From the NCBI GenBank assembly GCA_910586475.1, contig CAJUHM010000030.1, positions 1 to 32,614 of the forward strand: 32,614 nt of DNA, written 5' to 3'. Shown piece by piece: positions 23,784 through 31,668 of this stretch; within the stretch, counting starts at the first letter, position 1; the number at the start of each line of letters is the position of its first letter. Both the position numbers and the translations under genes were made by a program. This stretch comes from an uncultured Muribaculaceae bacterium. Its GTDB lineage: Bacteria > Bacteroidota > Bacteroidia > Bacteroidales > Muribaculaceae. A model generated the notes under the pieces. It was not told the DNA's origin. It saw only the letters and a list, made by a program, of their open reading frames with translations, and did not search any database.

Positions 23784-24372
23784 TAAACGGGCGAAATCCA
23801 CACCGGCAGCAATGGTCACCGTGCTGACGACGGTCTGTCTGCTGAGCGGCGCTCTGCTGTCGTGGCTTCATTCGCTGACGGCCGAACCAGTCGCAGTGGC
23901 TGAACGGGAGGCCCGCGTTGGAGCTATAGCCGAGGTGCTTCCGGCATTTGACAATGACCCTGTCAGCGATGCGGTCACGGTGGCTGTCGGCGGAGATGTT
24001 GATTCGGTCACTGTCTATCCGGCCCGGGATAACGGGAAGCTTGCCGGCGCGGCGGTGGAGTGCGTTTCTCAGGATGGCTTTTCGGGCGCGATCAGGATTA
24101 TTTTCGGTTTCGATGCGTCGGGCGCGGTCACGGGCTATCGAGTGATGTCGCATGCGGAGACGCCTGGTCTTGGCGCAAAGATGGAGGAGTGGTTCAGAAT
24201 GGATCAGGGACGGCGGTCGGTGATCGGACGCAATCCCGGAGAGTCTCCGCTGATGGTGAGCCAGGATGGCGGCGATGTGGACGGAATCACTGCTGCGACG
24301 ATAACCTCCCGAGCATTCATCGGGGCTTTGCAGTGTGCGTATGAGGCATTCGAACAATTTAAACGCGAATAG
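23776..24372 (+). CDS. rnfG: Rnf complex FMN-binding subunit RnfG
   Basis: Membrane-anchored periplasmic flavoprotein of Rnf, homologous to NqrC. ATG at 23776 overlaps the rnfD stop by 8 nt; a GTG one codon earlier is possible. One N-terminal membrane segment (about 12-33), then the FMN-binding domain with GYRVMSHAETPGLGAKM and the flavinylation site GITAATITSRA, in which Thr175 (counted from this ATG) is the expected FMN-linked residue. The motif reads TAAT rather than the usual SGAT, a small variation. The rnfE start lies 2 bp after the stop. Confidence 0.93.
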   Translation: MGNKRAKSTPAAMVTVLTTVCLLSGALLSWLHSLTAEPVAVAEREARVGAIAEVLPAFDNDPVSDAVTVAVGGDVDSVTVYPARDNGKLAGAAVECVSQDGFSGAIRIIFGFDASGAVTGYRVMSHAETPGLGAKMEEWFRMDQGRRSVIGRNPGESPLMVSQDGGDVDGITAATITSRAFIGALQCAYEAFEQFKRE

Positions 24373-24374
24373 AA

Positions 24375-24959
24375 ATGAAGTTAGGAAGTATAATCTATAA
24401 TGGCGTCGTCAGGGAGAATCCGACGTTTGTTCTGCTTCTTGGAATGTGTCCGACGCTTGGGACAACCGGGAGTGCGATGACAGGTCTGTCGATGGGTCTT
24501 GCGACGACGGGTGTGCTTTTGTGCAGCAATATGTCGGTGTCGGCGATCAAGCCGATAGTTCCGCCGGCGGTCAGGATTCCGGTCTATATTGTGTTGATCG
24601 CGACATTTGTGACAGCTCTGCAGATGCTTCTTGCGGCTTATCTTCCTTCGGTCAATGCGACGCTGGGGATCTTTATTCCGCTGATAGTAGTCAACTGCAT
24701 TCTTCTCGGGCGTGCCGAGGCTTTCGCGTCGCGCAACAGTGTCGTGGCTTCGGCGGCTGACGGCGTCGGGATCGGGATCGGCTTTACGGTCGCGCTGACG
24801 CTGATCGGGGCGGTCAGAGAGGTTCTTGGGACAGGACGCATTTTCGGCGCGGAGGTCTATCCTGAGGAGTTCGGGTCGCTGGTTTTTGTACTTGCGCCCG
24901 GGGCGTTTATCGTTCTTGGTTTTCTGATGGCTCTCTACCGGAAACTGTTTCAGAGGTAA
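24375..24959 (+). CDS. rnfE: Rnf complex membrane subunit RnfE
   Basis: 194-residue six-helix membrane protein, homologous to NqrD. Two half-repeat Cys motifs, LGMCPTLG (Cys25) and VNCILLGRAEA (Cys109), correspond to residues that in Nqr/Rnf hold an intramembrane iron-sulfur cluster at the interface with RnfA. FGAEVYPEE and APGAFIVLGFL near the end are typical. Tight spacing with rnfG and a 31-bp gap to rnfA. Confidence 0.94.
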   Translation: MKLGSIIYNGVVRENPTFVLLLGMCPTLGTTGSAMTGLSMGLATTGVLLCSNMSVSAIKPIVPPAVRIPVYIVLIATFVTALQMLLAAYLPSVNATLGIFIPLIVVNCILLGRAEAFASRNSVVASAADGVGIGIGFTVALTLIGAVREVLGTGRIFGAEVYPEEFGSLVFVLAPGAFIVLGFLMALYRKLFQR

Positions 24960-24990
24960 AAAAAATAGATATTATAGATATTAAGGAGCT

Positions 24991-25572
24991 ATGATCGAGT
25001 ATTTGTCAATTGTCATAGGGGCAGTTTTTGTCAATAATATTGTCTTTACCCAGTTTCTCGGGATCTGTCCGTTTCTGGGAGTGTCGAAAAAACTTTCGTC
25101 GGCCACCGGCATGGGTGCGGCTGTGGCGTTTGTCATGGTAATCGCGACGCTTGTCACGTGGGTTCTGCAGCGCTATCTGCTTGTGCCGTACGGGATGGAT
25201 TATCTCCAGACGATTGTGTTCATTCTTGTGATCGCGGCTCTTGTTCAGACGCTTGAGATCATCATGAAGAAGAGCGTCCCGTCGCTTTATCAGGCTCTTG
25301 GAGTCTTTCTTCCGCTGATCACGACAAACTGCGCCGTTCTCGGGGTTGCGATCACTGTCGTCCAGAAAGATATGAGTCTTGTCACGTCGCTGGTCTATGC
25401 GCTGTCGTCGGCCGGCGGGTTCGCTCTTGCGCTTGTCCTTTTTGCCGGCATCCGTGAACAGCTTGAGCTGACGGATGTGCCGCGTCCGATGCGCGGGGCT
25501 CCGATCGCGCTTGTGTGTGCCGGATTGCTTGCGATGGCTTTTATGGGATTTTCTGGAATAAAAGCGGGATGA
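24991..25572 (+). CDS. rnfA: Rnf complex membrane subunit RnfA
   Basis: 193-residue six-helix protein homologous to NqrE and paralogous to RnfE. The Cys motifs LGICPFLG (Cys26) and TTNCAVLGVA (Cys114) mirror those of RnfE and would complete the shared Fe-S site. The ending PMRGAPIALVCAGLLAMAFMGFSGI is typical of RnfA. Last gene of the complex in the order B-C-D-G-E-A; no strong terminator is visible after it. Confidence 0.95.
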   Translation: MIEYLSIVIGAVFVNNIVFTQFLGICPFLGVSKKLSSATGMGAAVAFVMVIATLVTWVLQRYLLVPYGMDYLQTIVFILVIAALVQTLEIIMKKSVPSLYQALGVFLPLITTNCAVLGVAITVVQKDMSLVTSLVYALSSAGGFALALVLFAGIREQLELTDVPRPMRGAPIALVCAGLLAMAFMGFSGIKAG

Positions 25573-25713
25573 CATAATAAAACGAATGTGAGGTCCGTTA
25601 TTAGGAATGTTTCGGAAAAGCGGTTTCTACTGCGGTCGGCATGAGAGTCGTCGGGATAGGATTCCGCAATTACGGATTAGCACAGAATATCACCAATCAA
25701 TAAATAATAAGCT

Positions 25714-26502
25714 ATGTTTAAAAAATTGATTCTTTCGGTCGCACTTGTGGCCGGCGGTCTGATCGCACCTGTACCTGCATCAGCGCAGTTCAATCTTTCA
25801 AAAGCAGCCAAAGGTCTTGGCAAGGCCGTTGAGGCAGCAACGCTCACAGACGCTCAGATGAGCGCTTATGTCAAGGAGTATATCGACTGGATGGACAAGA
25901 ACAATCCGGTTCTTCCCGACAGTGATCCCTATGTCAAGCGTCTGGCTAAGCTGACGTCGGGTCTGACTTCCGTCGATGGAATTCCTTTGAATTTCAAGGT
26001 CTACAATGTTATTGATGTCAATGCATTCGCGTGTGCGGACGGCAGTGTGCGTGTGTTCGCGGCGCTGATGGACATCATGGATGATGATGAGCTTCTTGGA
26101 GTAATCGGCCATGAAGTCGGCCACGTTGCCCACCACGATTCGAAAAAGGCATTCAAGCAGGCTCTACTGACGTCGGCTCTTAAAGATGCTGTCGGATCGA
26201 CCTCCAATAAGGTTGCGGCTCTGACTGATTCGCAGCTTGGGGCACTCGGCGAGTCGCTCGCTTCGGCTACCTATTCGAAGAAGCAGGAGACTCAGGCTGA
26301 TGAATACGGCTATGAGTTCCTGAAGTCGCACGGCAAGAATCCGGCTGCGATGGCAAAGTCATTCAAAAAGCTGAAATCGATTCAGGGCGAGGCCGGCAAG
26401 TCGAGCAAACTGAATCAGCTGTTCTCGTCGCATCCGGATCTGGATGCGCGCATCAAGAAGATGGAAGAGCGTGCGAAGAAAGATGGATACACTGTCGACT
26501 GA
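25714..26502 (+). CDS. Secreted M48-family zinc metalloprotease
   Basis: 262 residues with signal peptide (MFKKLILSVALVAGGLIAPVPASAQ). Ala-Gln after the cleavage site and no lipobox suggest a periplasmic protein. The M48 catalytic domain has the conserved NAFACADGSVRVFAALMDIM lead-in, zinc motif HEVGHVAHHD with His133, Glu134 and His137, and the third ligand Glu192 in QETQADEYG. The C-terminus holds SSHPDLDARIKKMEERAKK, a usual M48 ending. It resembles LoiP/YcaL-type periplasmic quality-control proteases. It stands 141 bp after rnfA with no clear promoter or terminator, so its transcription unit is uncertain. Confidence 0.92.
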   Translation: MFKKLILSVALVAGGLIAPVPASAQFNLSKAAKGLGKAVEAATLTDAQMSAYVKEYIDWMDKNNPVLPDSDPYVKRLAKLTSGLTSVDGIPLNFKVYNVIDVNAFACADGSVRVFAALMDIMDDDELLGVIGHEVGHVAHHDSKKAFKQALLTSALKDAVGSTSNKVAALTDSQLGALGESLASATYSKKQETQADEYGYEFLKSHGKNPAAMAKSFKKLKSIQGEAGKSSKLNQLFSSHPDLDARIKKMEERAKKDGYTVD

Positions 26503-26651
26503 CAACTAAGCGGGGGTGCCATTATGGCTCATCCGTGCGTCGCGTGAGGGGTTCGGGTTCGGTCATTGACGTTTGTCAACTCCGTTGTCCTAACCCTAAC
26601 GCTTCCACCATCTGAACCATTCCGGCATTCTCAGGAACTATCTTTCAGACA

Positions 26652-27320
26652 ATGAAACAAAACAAAAAAACGGTCCGGCAGACCATGACGACGATAGGGA
26701 TTGTCCTATGCGTCATGGTGCTGTGGGGCCTTGCTATCGGTCTGTTAGGCGGAGCTCTTGTCAATCCGTGGCTAATTGGAGCGATCGGATTCGGACTGGC
26801 GGCTATGATTTTTCCGCTTTTTCTGAGATGGATTGCGGGAGAGAATGCCGGTGGGACCGGCAGGCGCATTCTGCGCATTTCGATTTATTTTCTTCTTGTT
26901 GTCCCGACCGCGATTTCAGCAATCATGGGCCTGAATCTGGCCGGTGGCGGCGAACCGGTCACGGTCAGGGCTGAGATTGCGTCGAAGCTGACGAAGAAGG
27001 TCAACGATTATCGGCGCGTCGGGCGTAACCGGCGAGTCTATACGGGTTCGCACAATGACTATTATCTCCGTCTGCGATTGCCCGACGGCCGTGAGATCGA
27101 CCGCCGTGTCAATGCGGGGGTGTATGCGGCGACCCGCTCCGGAGGCAGTGCGACTGTGCGCTATCATCGCGGTCTGTTCGGCATTGATGTGATCGATTCG
27201 GTCGGTGTTTCTGTGAAGCAGCGCGGGCCAGGGAAAAAACACGTGCGCCGCGAAATCCGGCGTGTGCCGAAACGTCAGGCGGACGACGCGGGACAATCGC
27301 GCGGAGTATCGGAACAATAG
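26652..27320 (+). CDS. Membrane protein of unknown function
   Basis: 222 residues not recognised by family. It begins with a basic segment (MKQNKKTVRQTM), then three hydrophobic segments (about 13-34, 38-61 and 73-96). A soluble region of about 120 residues follows, with a beta-strand-rich core, YYLRLRLPDGREIDRRVNAG, and TVRYHRGLFGIDVIDSV, recalling small beta domains that sit behind membrane anchors, for example DUF3592-like proteins; this resemblance is weak. The last 35 residues are very basic and low in complexity (KKHVRREIRRVPKRQ), ending acidic-polar. Codon use matches neighbours and the frame is uninterrupted, so it is probably a real gene. Function cannot be assigned. Confidence 0.65.
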   Translation: MKQNKKTVRQTMTTIGIVLCVMVLWGLAIGLLGGALVNPWLIGAIGFGLAAMIFPLFLRWIAGENAGGTGRRILRISIYFLLVVPTAISAIMGLNLAGGGEPVTVRAEIASKLTKKVNDYRRVGRNRRVYTGSHNDYYLRLRLPDGREIDRRVNAGVYAATRSGGSATVRYHRGLFGIDVIDSVGVSVKQRGPGKKHVRREIRRVPKRQADDAGQSRGVSEQ

Positions 27321-27421
27321 AGTGGCAGAAGTGTTAGATTAAATAGACGGGAGTCATGCGTTTCACCGTTTTTGAGCGCGATCCCGATTTAAAACCTTTA
27401 ATTTAACACACACTCTGCCTT

Positions 27422-29128
27422 ATGTCATGGTTAATTGAAACGTTCAGGACTTATCCGTCCATCCCGATTTTTCTGACAATCGGGTTGGGTTTCTGGCTCG
27501 GGAAGCTGAAGTATAAGACTTTTACTCTCGGCACAGTTACCTCAGTCTTACTTGTCGGCGTACTTGTCGGTCAGCTCAACATTCCTATCGGCGCGCCGCT
27601 AAAATCATTGTTTTTCCTGATATTCCTTTTTGCGATCGGCTATAAGTGCGGACCGCAGTTCGTTGCGGCTATCCGTGGCCAGGGAATCAAGCAGGTTGTT
27701 TTTGCGGTCGTTGTCTGCTTTCTGTGTTTTGGCGTGACATGGCTCTGCGCGAAGCTGATGAACTATGATGCGGCGATCGCAACCGGTCTTTTCTCGGGGG
27801 CGCAGACGATTTCGGCTGTTATCGGCGTCGGCGCCGATACGATCAGCTCGCTCCACATTTCAGCTGAAGAGAAGAAGCATATGATCGATCTGATTCCGGT
27901 ATGCTATGCTGTCACTTATGTTTTCGGAACGATTGGCTCGGCATGGATTCTCGGCAATCTCGGACCGGCTCTTCTTGGAGGGCTTAAGAAGGTCCGTCAG
28001 CAGACGAAGGAACTTGAGCAGGAGCTTGACCATTCGGACCTGTCGTCGGATCCGGCTTATATCGACGGAAACCGTCCGATCGTTTTCCGTGCGTATAAGG
28101 TCGAGGCTGACCATTTTTCGACGTCTCTTACGGTGAAGGAGATCGAGGATCATTTTCAGAGTCTCGGACGGCGTCTTTTCGTTGAGCGCGTCCGGACGGC
28201 GTCGGACGGCCAGATCCATGAGGTCACACCCGCTACGATTGTCGGCAAGGAGGATGAGATCGTTCTTTCGGGACGTCATGAGTTCATCATTCAGGATGAA
28301 GGCTGGATCGGTCCGGAGGTCGATGATCCGACATTGCTTACGTTCAATGTCGAACGGACGGAGGTCATGGCGACGAAGAAGGTTGCGGGAATGACCGTTG
28401 ATCAGCTGAGGGCAAAGCCGTTTATGTACGGTGTTATGATCAAGTCGATTTCGCGTCAGGGCGGAATGCCGGTCCCGGTGCTTGCGAAGACTACGCTGAT
28501 GCAGGGCGACATGCTGACTCTGATGGGGCTTCCTCAGGAGGTCTCGGGCGCGATCGCCGAAATCGGCTACGAACAGCGTCCGACCAATCAGACAGATCTT
28601 ATATTCGTTTCGCTGGCAATCGTGATCGGTGCGATTGTCGGAGCGCTTACGCTCAATGTGCATAATATTCCTATCAGTCTCTCGACATCGGGCGGCGCGC
28701 TTATCGCAGGCCTCTTTTTCGGTTGGTTGCGCACGAAGCGGCCGTCGACGGGAATTATTCCGGAGGCTTCTTTGTGGCTGATGAATAATCTCGGACTGAA
28801 TATGTTCATTGCCGTCATCGGAATCCAGTGTGGCCCGACATTCATTTCGGGAATCGAACAGGTCGGCTGGATGCTGCTTGTCATGGGAATTGTCTCGACG
28901 TCTGTCCCTCTGTTCCTGGCTATGTTCCTTGGAGCAAAGGTGTTCAAGTTCCATCCGGCGATCAATCTGGGGTGCTGTGCGGGAAGCCGTACGACGACAG
29001 CTGCGCTCGGCGCAATCACGGCGTCGCTCGACAGTTCGGTTCCGGCTCTCGGCTATACGATCACTTATGCGATCGGCAATACGCTGCTGATCCTTATGGG
29101 AGTGGCTATGGTTCTGCTCTTTGTCTAA
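27422..29128 (+). CDS. aspT: Aspartate:alanine exchanger AspT
   Basis: Electrogenic inner-membrane antiporter that imports aspartate and exports alanine. The 568-residue protein has the AAEx layout: an N-terminal membrane domain (about 1-180, with LIFLFAIGYKCGPQF and GLFSGAQTISAVIGVGADT), a cytoplasmic middle (about 185-390) with two TrkA-C/RCK-like units, and a second membrane domain (about 395-568) repeating the first (GLNMFIAVIGIQCGPTF, GCCAGSRTTTAALGAI). The internal duplication is visible in the paired GYKCGPQF and GIQCGPTF segments. Specificity for aspartate/alanine is supported by aspD starting 39 bp downstream. Confidence 0.93.
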   Translation: MSWLIETFRTYPSIPIFLTIGLGFWLGKLKYKTFTLGTVTSVLLVGVLVGQLNIPIGAPLKSLFFLIFLFAIGYKCGPQFVAAIRGQGIKQVVFAVVVCFLCFGVTWLCAKLMNYDAAIATGLFSGAQTISAVIGVGADTISSLHISAEEKKHMIDLIPVCYAVTYVFGTIGSAWILGNLGPALLGGLKKVRQQTKELEQELDHSDLSSDPAYIDGNRPIVFRAYKVEADHFSTSLTVKEIEDHFQSLGRRLFVERVRTASDGQIHEVTPATIVGKEDEIVLSGRHEFIIQDEGWIGPEVDDPTLLTFNVERTEVMATKKVAGMTVDQLRAKPFMYGVMIKSISRQGGMPVPVLAKTTLMQGDMLTLMGLPQEVSGAIAEIGYEQRPTNQTDLIFVSLAIVIGAIVGALTLNVHNIPISLSTSGGALIAGLFFGWLRTKRPSTGIIPEASLWLMNNLGLNMFIAVIGIQCGPTFISGIEQVGWMLLVMGIVSTSVPLFLAMFLGAKVFKFHPAINLGCCAGSRTTTAALGAITASLDSSVPALGYTITYAIGNTLLILMGVAMVLLFV

Positions 29129-29167
29129 CTCTGTTTTACATACTAAATTATCTTTCAATATTATACT

Positions 29168-30808
29168 ATGAATACTCTACCATCAAATCCTGAGAACCGC
29201 GATTATGAATCGCGCCTGTCGGAAATGAGCCCTTTTGAAATCAAGGGTACACTTATCGAACTTGCTGAGAAGAATGCACGTCAGACGATCAGAACGTTTC
29301 TGAATGCCGGCCGAGGCAATCCAAACTGGTTGCTGTCATATCCCCGTGCGGCATTTTTCATGCTGGGTCAGTTTGCTCTTTCGGAGGCGGAGCGCCATGT
29401 TTATGACGGTGGGATCGGCATTGTCGAATCGCCCGCACAGGATGGTGTCGCATCGCGATTCAGGGAATTTCTGTCGGCCCACGAGGGTGAGACCGGCGCC
29501 AGAGTGCTGACTCATTTCTATAATCATGTGACAGAGGATCTGAAGGCTGACCCGGATGAGTTTGTCTTCGAGATGGTCGATGGAATTCTCGGCGACCACT
29601 ATCCGACGCCTCCCAGAATTCTCAACTATACGGAGCAGATTGTCCGCGAGTATCTCCGATGGGCTATGGGAGGCAAGGATTCAGAGGTCGAATATGATCT
29701 TTTCGCGACGGAGGGAAGCACGGCCGGAATGTGCTATATCTTCCAGTCTCTCAAACAGAATTTCCTTCTTAACGACGGCGACAAGATTGCGCTGCTGACT
29801 CCCTGTTTCACTCCTTATCTCGAAATTCCGCGGCTGGCGGAGTTCGGCCTGGATGTGATCTCGGTTTCGGCGAATGCTGTCGAGCGCGACGGTTATCATG
29901 ACTGGCAGTATCCGAAGGAGGAACTTGCCAAGCTGCGCGACAAGTCGGTCAAGGCGGTCTGCATCACGAATCCGTCGAACCCGCCGAGCTACACTCTTTC
30001 GCAGGATGTACTTGACGAGATGGTCGATATTGTCAGGAATGACAATCCGGAACTGATGATCATCACTGATGATGTCTACGGGACTTTTATCGAGAGTTTC
30101 AAGTCGCTGATGTATGTGCTGCCCTATAATACATGCTGCCTGTATTCGTTTTCAAAATATTTCGGCGCGACGGGTTGGCGTCTTGCGGCAATGGCGTTCG
30201 CTCCGGACAATGTTTTCGATGCGCGTCTGAAGAAGCTGCCTGCCAAGAAGAAGGAGCTGCTCGACAAGCGTTATGAGTCACTTGCTCTTGATCCGGGAGC
30301 AATCAAGTTTGTCGACCGCGTAGTAGCTGACAGCCGTCTTGTCGGACTGAACCACACTGCCGGTCTGTCGACTCCACAGCAGGTTCAGATGGCGATTTTC
30401 TCGGCGTTTGCCTATCTCCACCGGGAGGAACTCCAGCCGAAGCTGATCAATATGATCCACAGCCGTCTGGACGCTCTTTGGAGCACAACCGGATTCACTC
30501 TTCTTCCCGATCCGTGTCGCGCGGGCTACTATAGCGAGATCGATATTATGGTATGGGCCAAGAAGTTCTATGGTGATGATTTTGCCGATTATCTCAACAG
30601 GAATTACGAGCCGCTCGATTTCGTGATCCGCCTTGCTGCCGAGACTGCGATCGTGCTTCTCAACGGCGACGGGTTCGACGGACCGAAATGGTCTGTCAGG
30701 GCTTCTCTTGCGAATCTCAACAGGGATGCTTATCTGAAGATCGGCACTGCAATCCGCAAGATACTCGACAGCTATCATGAGGCATATGTGGCCGCCACGA
30801 AGAAATAA
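29168..30808 (+). CDS. aspD: Aspartate 4-decarboxylase / aspartate aminotransferase AspD
   Basis: PLP enzyme that converts L-aspartate to L-alanine and CO2, with aminotransferase side activity. At 546 residues it has the length of the bifunctional AspD family, longer than ordinary class I aminotransferases. Features: an N-terminal extension with NAGRGNPNWL, FATEGSTAGMCYIFQSLK (PLP phosphate region), ITNPSNPPSY, IITDDVYGTF with the conserved Asp-x-x-Tyr, and the Schiff-base lysine Lys330 in YSFSKYFGATGWRL; the late RASLANLN contains the substrate-carboxylate Arg. With AspT it forms a proton-motive cycle: each decarboxylation uses a cytoplasmic proton and the exchange is electrogenic. Two hairpins follow the gene. 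Confidence 0.95.
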   Translation: MNTLPSNPENRDYESRLSEMSPFEIKGTLIELAEKNARQTIRTFLNAGRGNPNWLLSYPRAAFFMLGQFALSEAERHVYDGGIGIVESPAQDGVASRFREFLSAHEGETGARVLTHFYNHVTEDLKADPDEFVFEMVDGILGDHYPTPPRILNYTEQIVREYLRWAMGGKDSEVEYDLFATEGSTAGMCYIFQSLKQNFLLNDGDKIALLTPCFTPYLEIPRLAEFGLDVISVSANAVERDGYHDWQYPKEELAKLRDKSVKAVCITNPSNPPSYTLSQDVLDEMVDIVRNDNPELMIITDDVYGTFIESFKSLMYVLPYNTCCLYSFSKYFGATGWRLAAMAFAPDNVFDARLKKLPAKKKELLDKRYESLALDPGAIKFVDRVVADSRLVGLNHTAGLSTPQQVQMAIFSAFAYLHREELQPKLINMIHSRLDALWSTTGFTLLPDPCRAGYYSEIDIMVWAKKFYGDDFADYLNRNYEPLDFVIRLAAETAIVLLNGDGFDGPKWSVRASLANLNRDAYLKIGTAIRKILDSYHEAYVAATKK

Positions 30809-30823
30809 ATCCAGATAGATTCG

Positions 30824-30865
30824 GACCCCGCCCCCCAATATTTGTTAACGCTGGGGAACGGGGTC
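30824..30865. repeat. Dispersed hairpin element, copy 2 (inverted relative to copy 1)
   Basis: GACCCCG (30824-30830) and CGGGGTC (30859-30865) close a stem; inner CCCC and GGGG extend it. Read on the minus strand, it shares GACCCCGTT, ACAAATATT, GGGG and CGGGGTC in order with 12433-12465, plus an 11-nt insertion. It lies 15 bp after the aspD stop. Confidence 0.65.
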
Positions 30866-30878
30866 TCTGATAGAAGGT

Positions 30879-30928
30879 CCGGCCGGAACCGATGACAGTG
30901 AGTTTCAGATGTCAGCGGTTCCGGCCGG
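30879..30928. terminator. Large hairpin between aspD and the DUF1349 gene
   Basis: CCGGCCGGAACCG (30879-30891) and its exact complement (30916-30928) form a 13-bp stem, with inner TGACA/TGTCA pairing. There is no long T-tract on either side, so termination is plausible from position between convergent genes but not proven. Confidence 0.5.
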
Positions 30929-30955
30929 TTGTCGTTTGCGGCGTGGCGCGGGAGA

Positions 30956-31606
30956 TCAGTTGTTTCTGAGCCAGTCGGTGCGCACTTTGTCGGGGAGATG
31001 GGTCACGCTGAAATCAGAGAATGTCGCCGTGAAGCCGTCGCCGTCGGGACATGCTGCAAACATGCCTATGCGGACGGGATGGTTTGCCTGCATCCATGCG
31101 TTGCGCATCATGTGGTATTCCTTGTCATCGAACGAGTAGAAGATCTCGATGGCGTCGAGGCGTCGCACAGCCTTGATCCAGATGAATTCGACGGGGCGGT
31201 CCAGGGCTATTACGCTCCAGTCGGAGGTCGTGTGGGTCACGACGGAGCTCAGATTGTATTTTCCGTCGACAAATTCGATGCCTGTCTTGATATAGTTCTC
31301 GTGGTCGAGACGGATCATGAGCCCTGCCTGGTCGAAGCGTACCTTATAGTCGCCGGCGATTTTGACTTTGGCTTCGAATTCACCGCCGTATTCGGCATAA
31401 TAGAACGGAGCATCGTCGACGGTGAACCCATAATGGGAAATGCGCCAGTAGTCGCTTTTGGGGGTCACGTCCATCGAAAGCGTGTTGCCGTTGACGGACC
31501 ATTTTGCCGGTTCGTTGAACCAGTTCATTTTTTCAAGAGTCTGTGCCGATGTGGAAAAAACCGACATTGAAAGAAGTGGAATCAGGGAGAATAAAAAAGT
31601 TTTCAT
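30956..31606 (-). CDS. Secreted DUF1349 (concanavalin A-like fold) protein
   Basis: 216 residues with signal peptide (MKTFLFSLIPLLSMSVFSTSAQ). The remainder matches the DUF1349/YesU-like beta-sandwich: LEKMNWFNEPAKWSVNGNTLSM, DYWRISHYGFTVDDAPFYYAE, GEFEAKVKIAGDY, FDQAGLMIRLDHENYIKTGIEFVDGK, SVVTHTTSDWS and a late YHMMRNAWMQ...VRIGMFAACPDGDGFTATFSDF. Such proteins are linked to carbohydrate use, but no catalytic activity is established for the family. It is transcribed divergently from a LuxR-type gene, and the two starts share one palindromic promoter region, so regulation by that neighbour is a reasonable guess. Confidence 0.88.
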   Translation of the reverse strand: MKTFLFSLIPLLSMSVFSTSAQTLEKMNWFNEPAKWSVNGNTLSMDVTPKSDYWRISHYGFTVDDAPFYYAEYGGEFEAKVKIAGDYKVRFDQAGLMIRLDHENYIKTGIEFVDGKYNLSSVVTHTTSDWSVIALDRPVEFIWIKAVRRLDAIEIFYSFDDKEYHMMRNAWMQANHPVRIGMFAACPDGDGFTATFSDFSVTHLPDKVRTDWLRNN

Positions 31607-31629
31607 ATCAGAAATGACCAGTTGATTTA

Positions 31630-31647
31630 TTAACTTTGCAAAGTTAA
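31630..31647. promoter_or_regulatory. 18-bp perfect palindrome holding a -7 promoter element on each strand
   Basis: TTAACTTTGCAAAGTTAA is an exact palindrome. Each strand reads TAACTTTG, a full TAnnTTTG match: plus strand 31631-31638 toward the LuxR gene, minus strand 31646-31639 toward the DUF1349 gene. Predicted leaders are about 25-30 nt in both directions. No good -33 is seen on the plus strand; the minus strand has a partial ATTG at 20 bp. Confidence 0.6.
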
Positions 31648-31668
31648 ACTCTTAATCAGGAATGCGCA

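Noticed and set aside
26590..26600. CCTAACCCTAAC telomere-like repeat
   Set aside because: Fewer than two full units; chance in a bacterial intergenic stretch.
27860..29158. Minus-strand open frame of about 430 codons opposite aspT
   Set aside because: Arg/His/Asp-rich composition with no family resemblance; it is the antisense shadow of a well-supported transporter gene.
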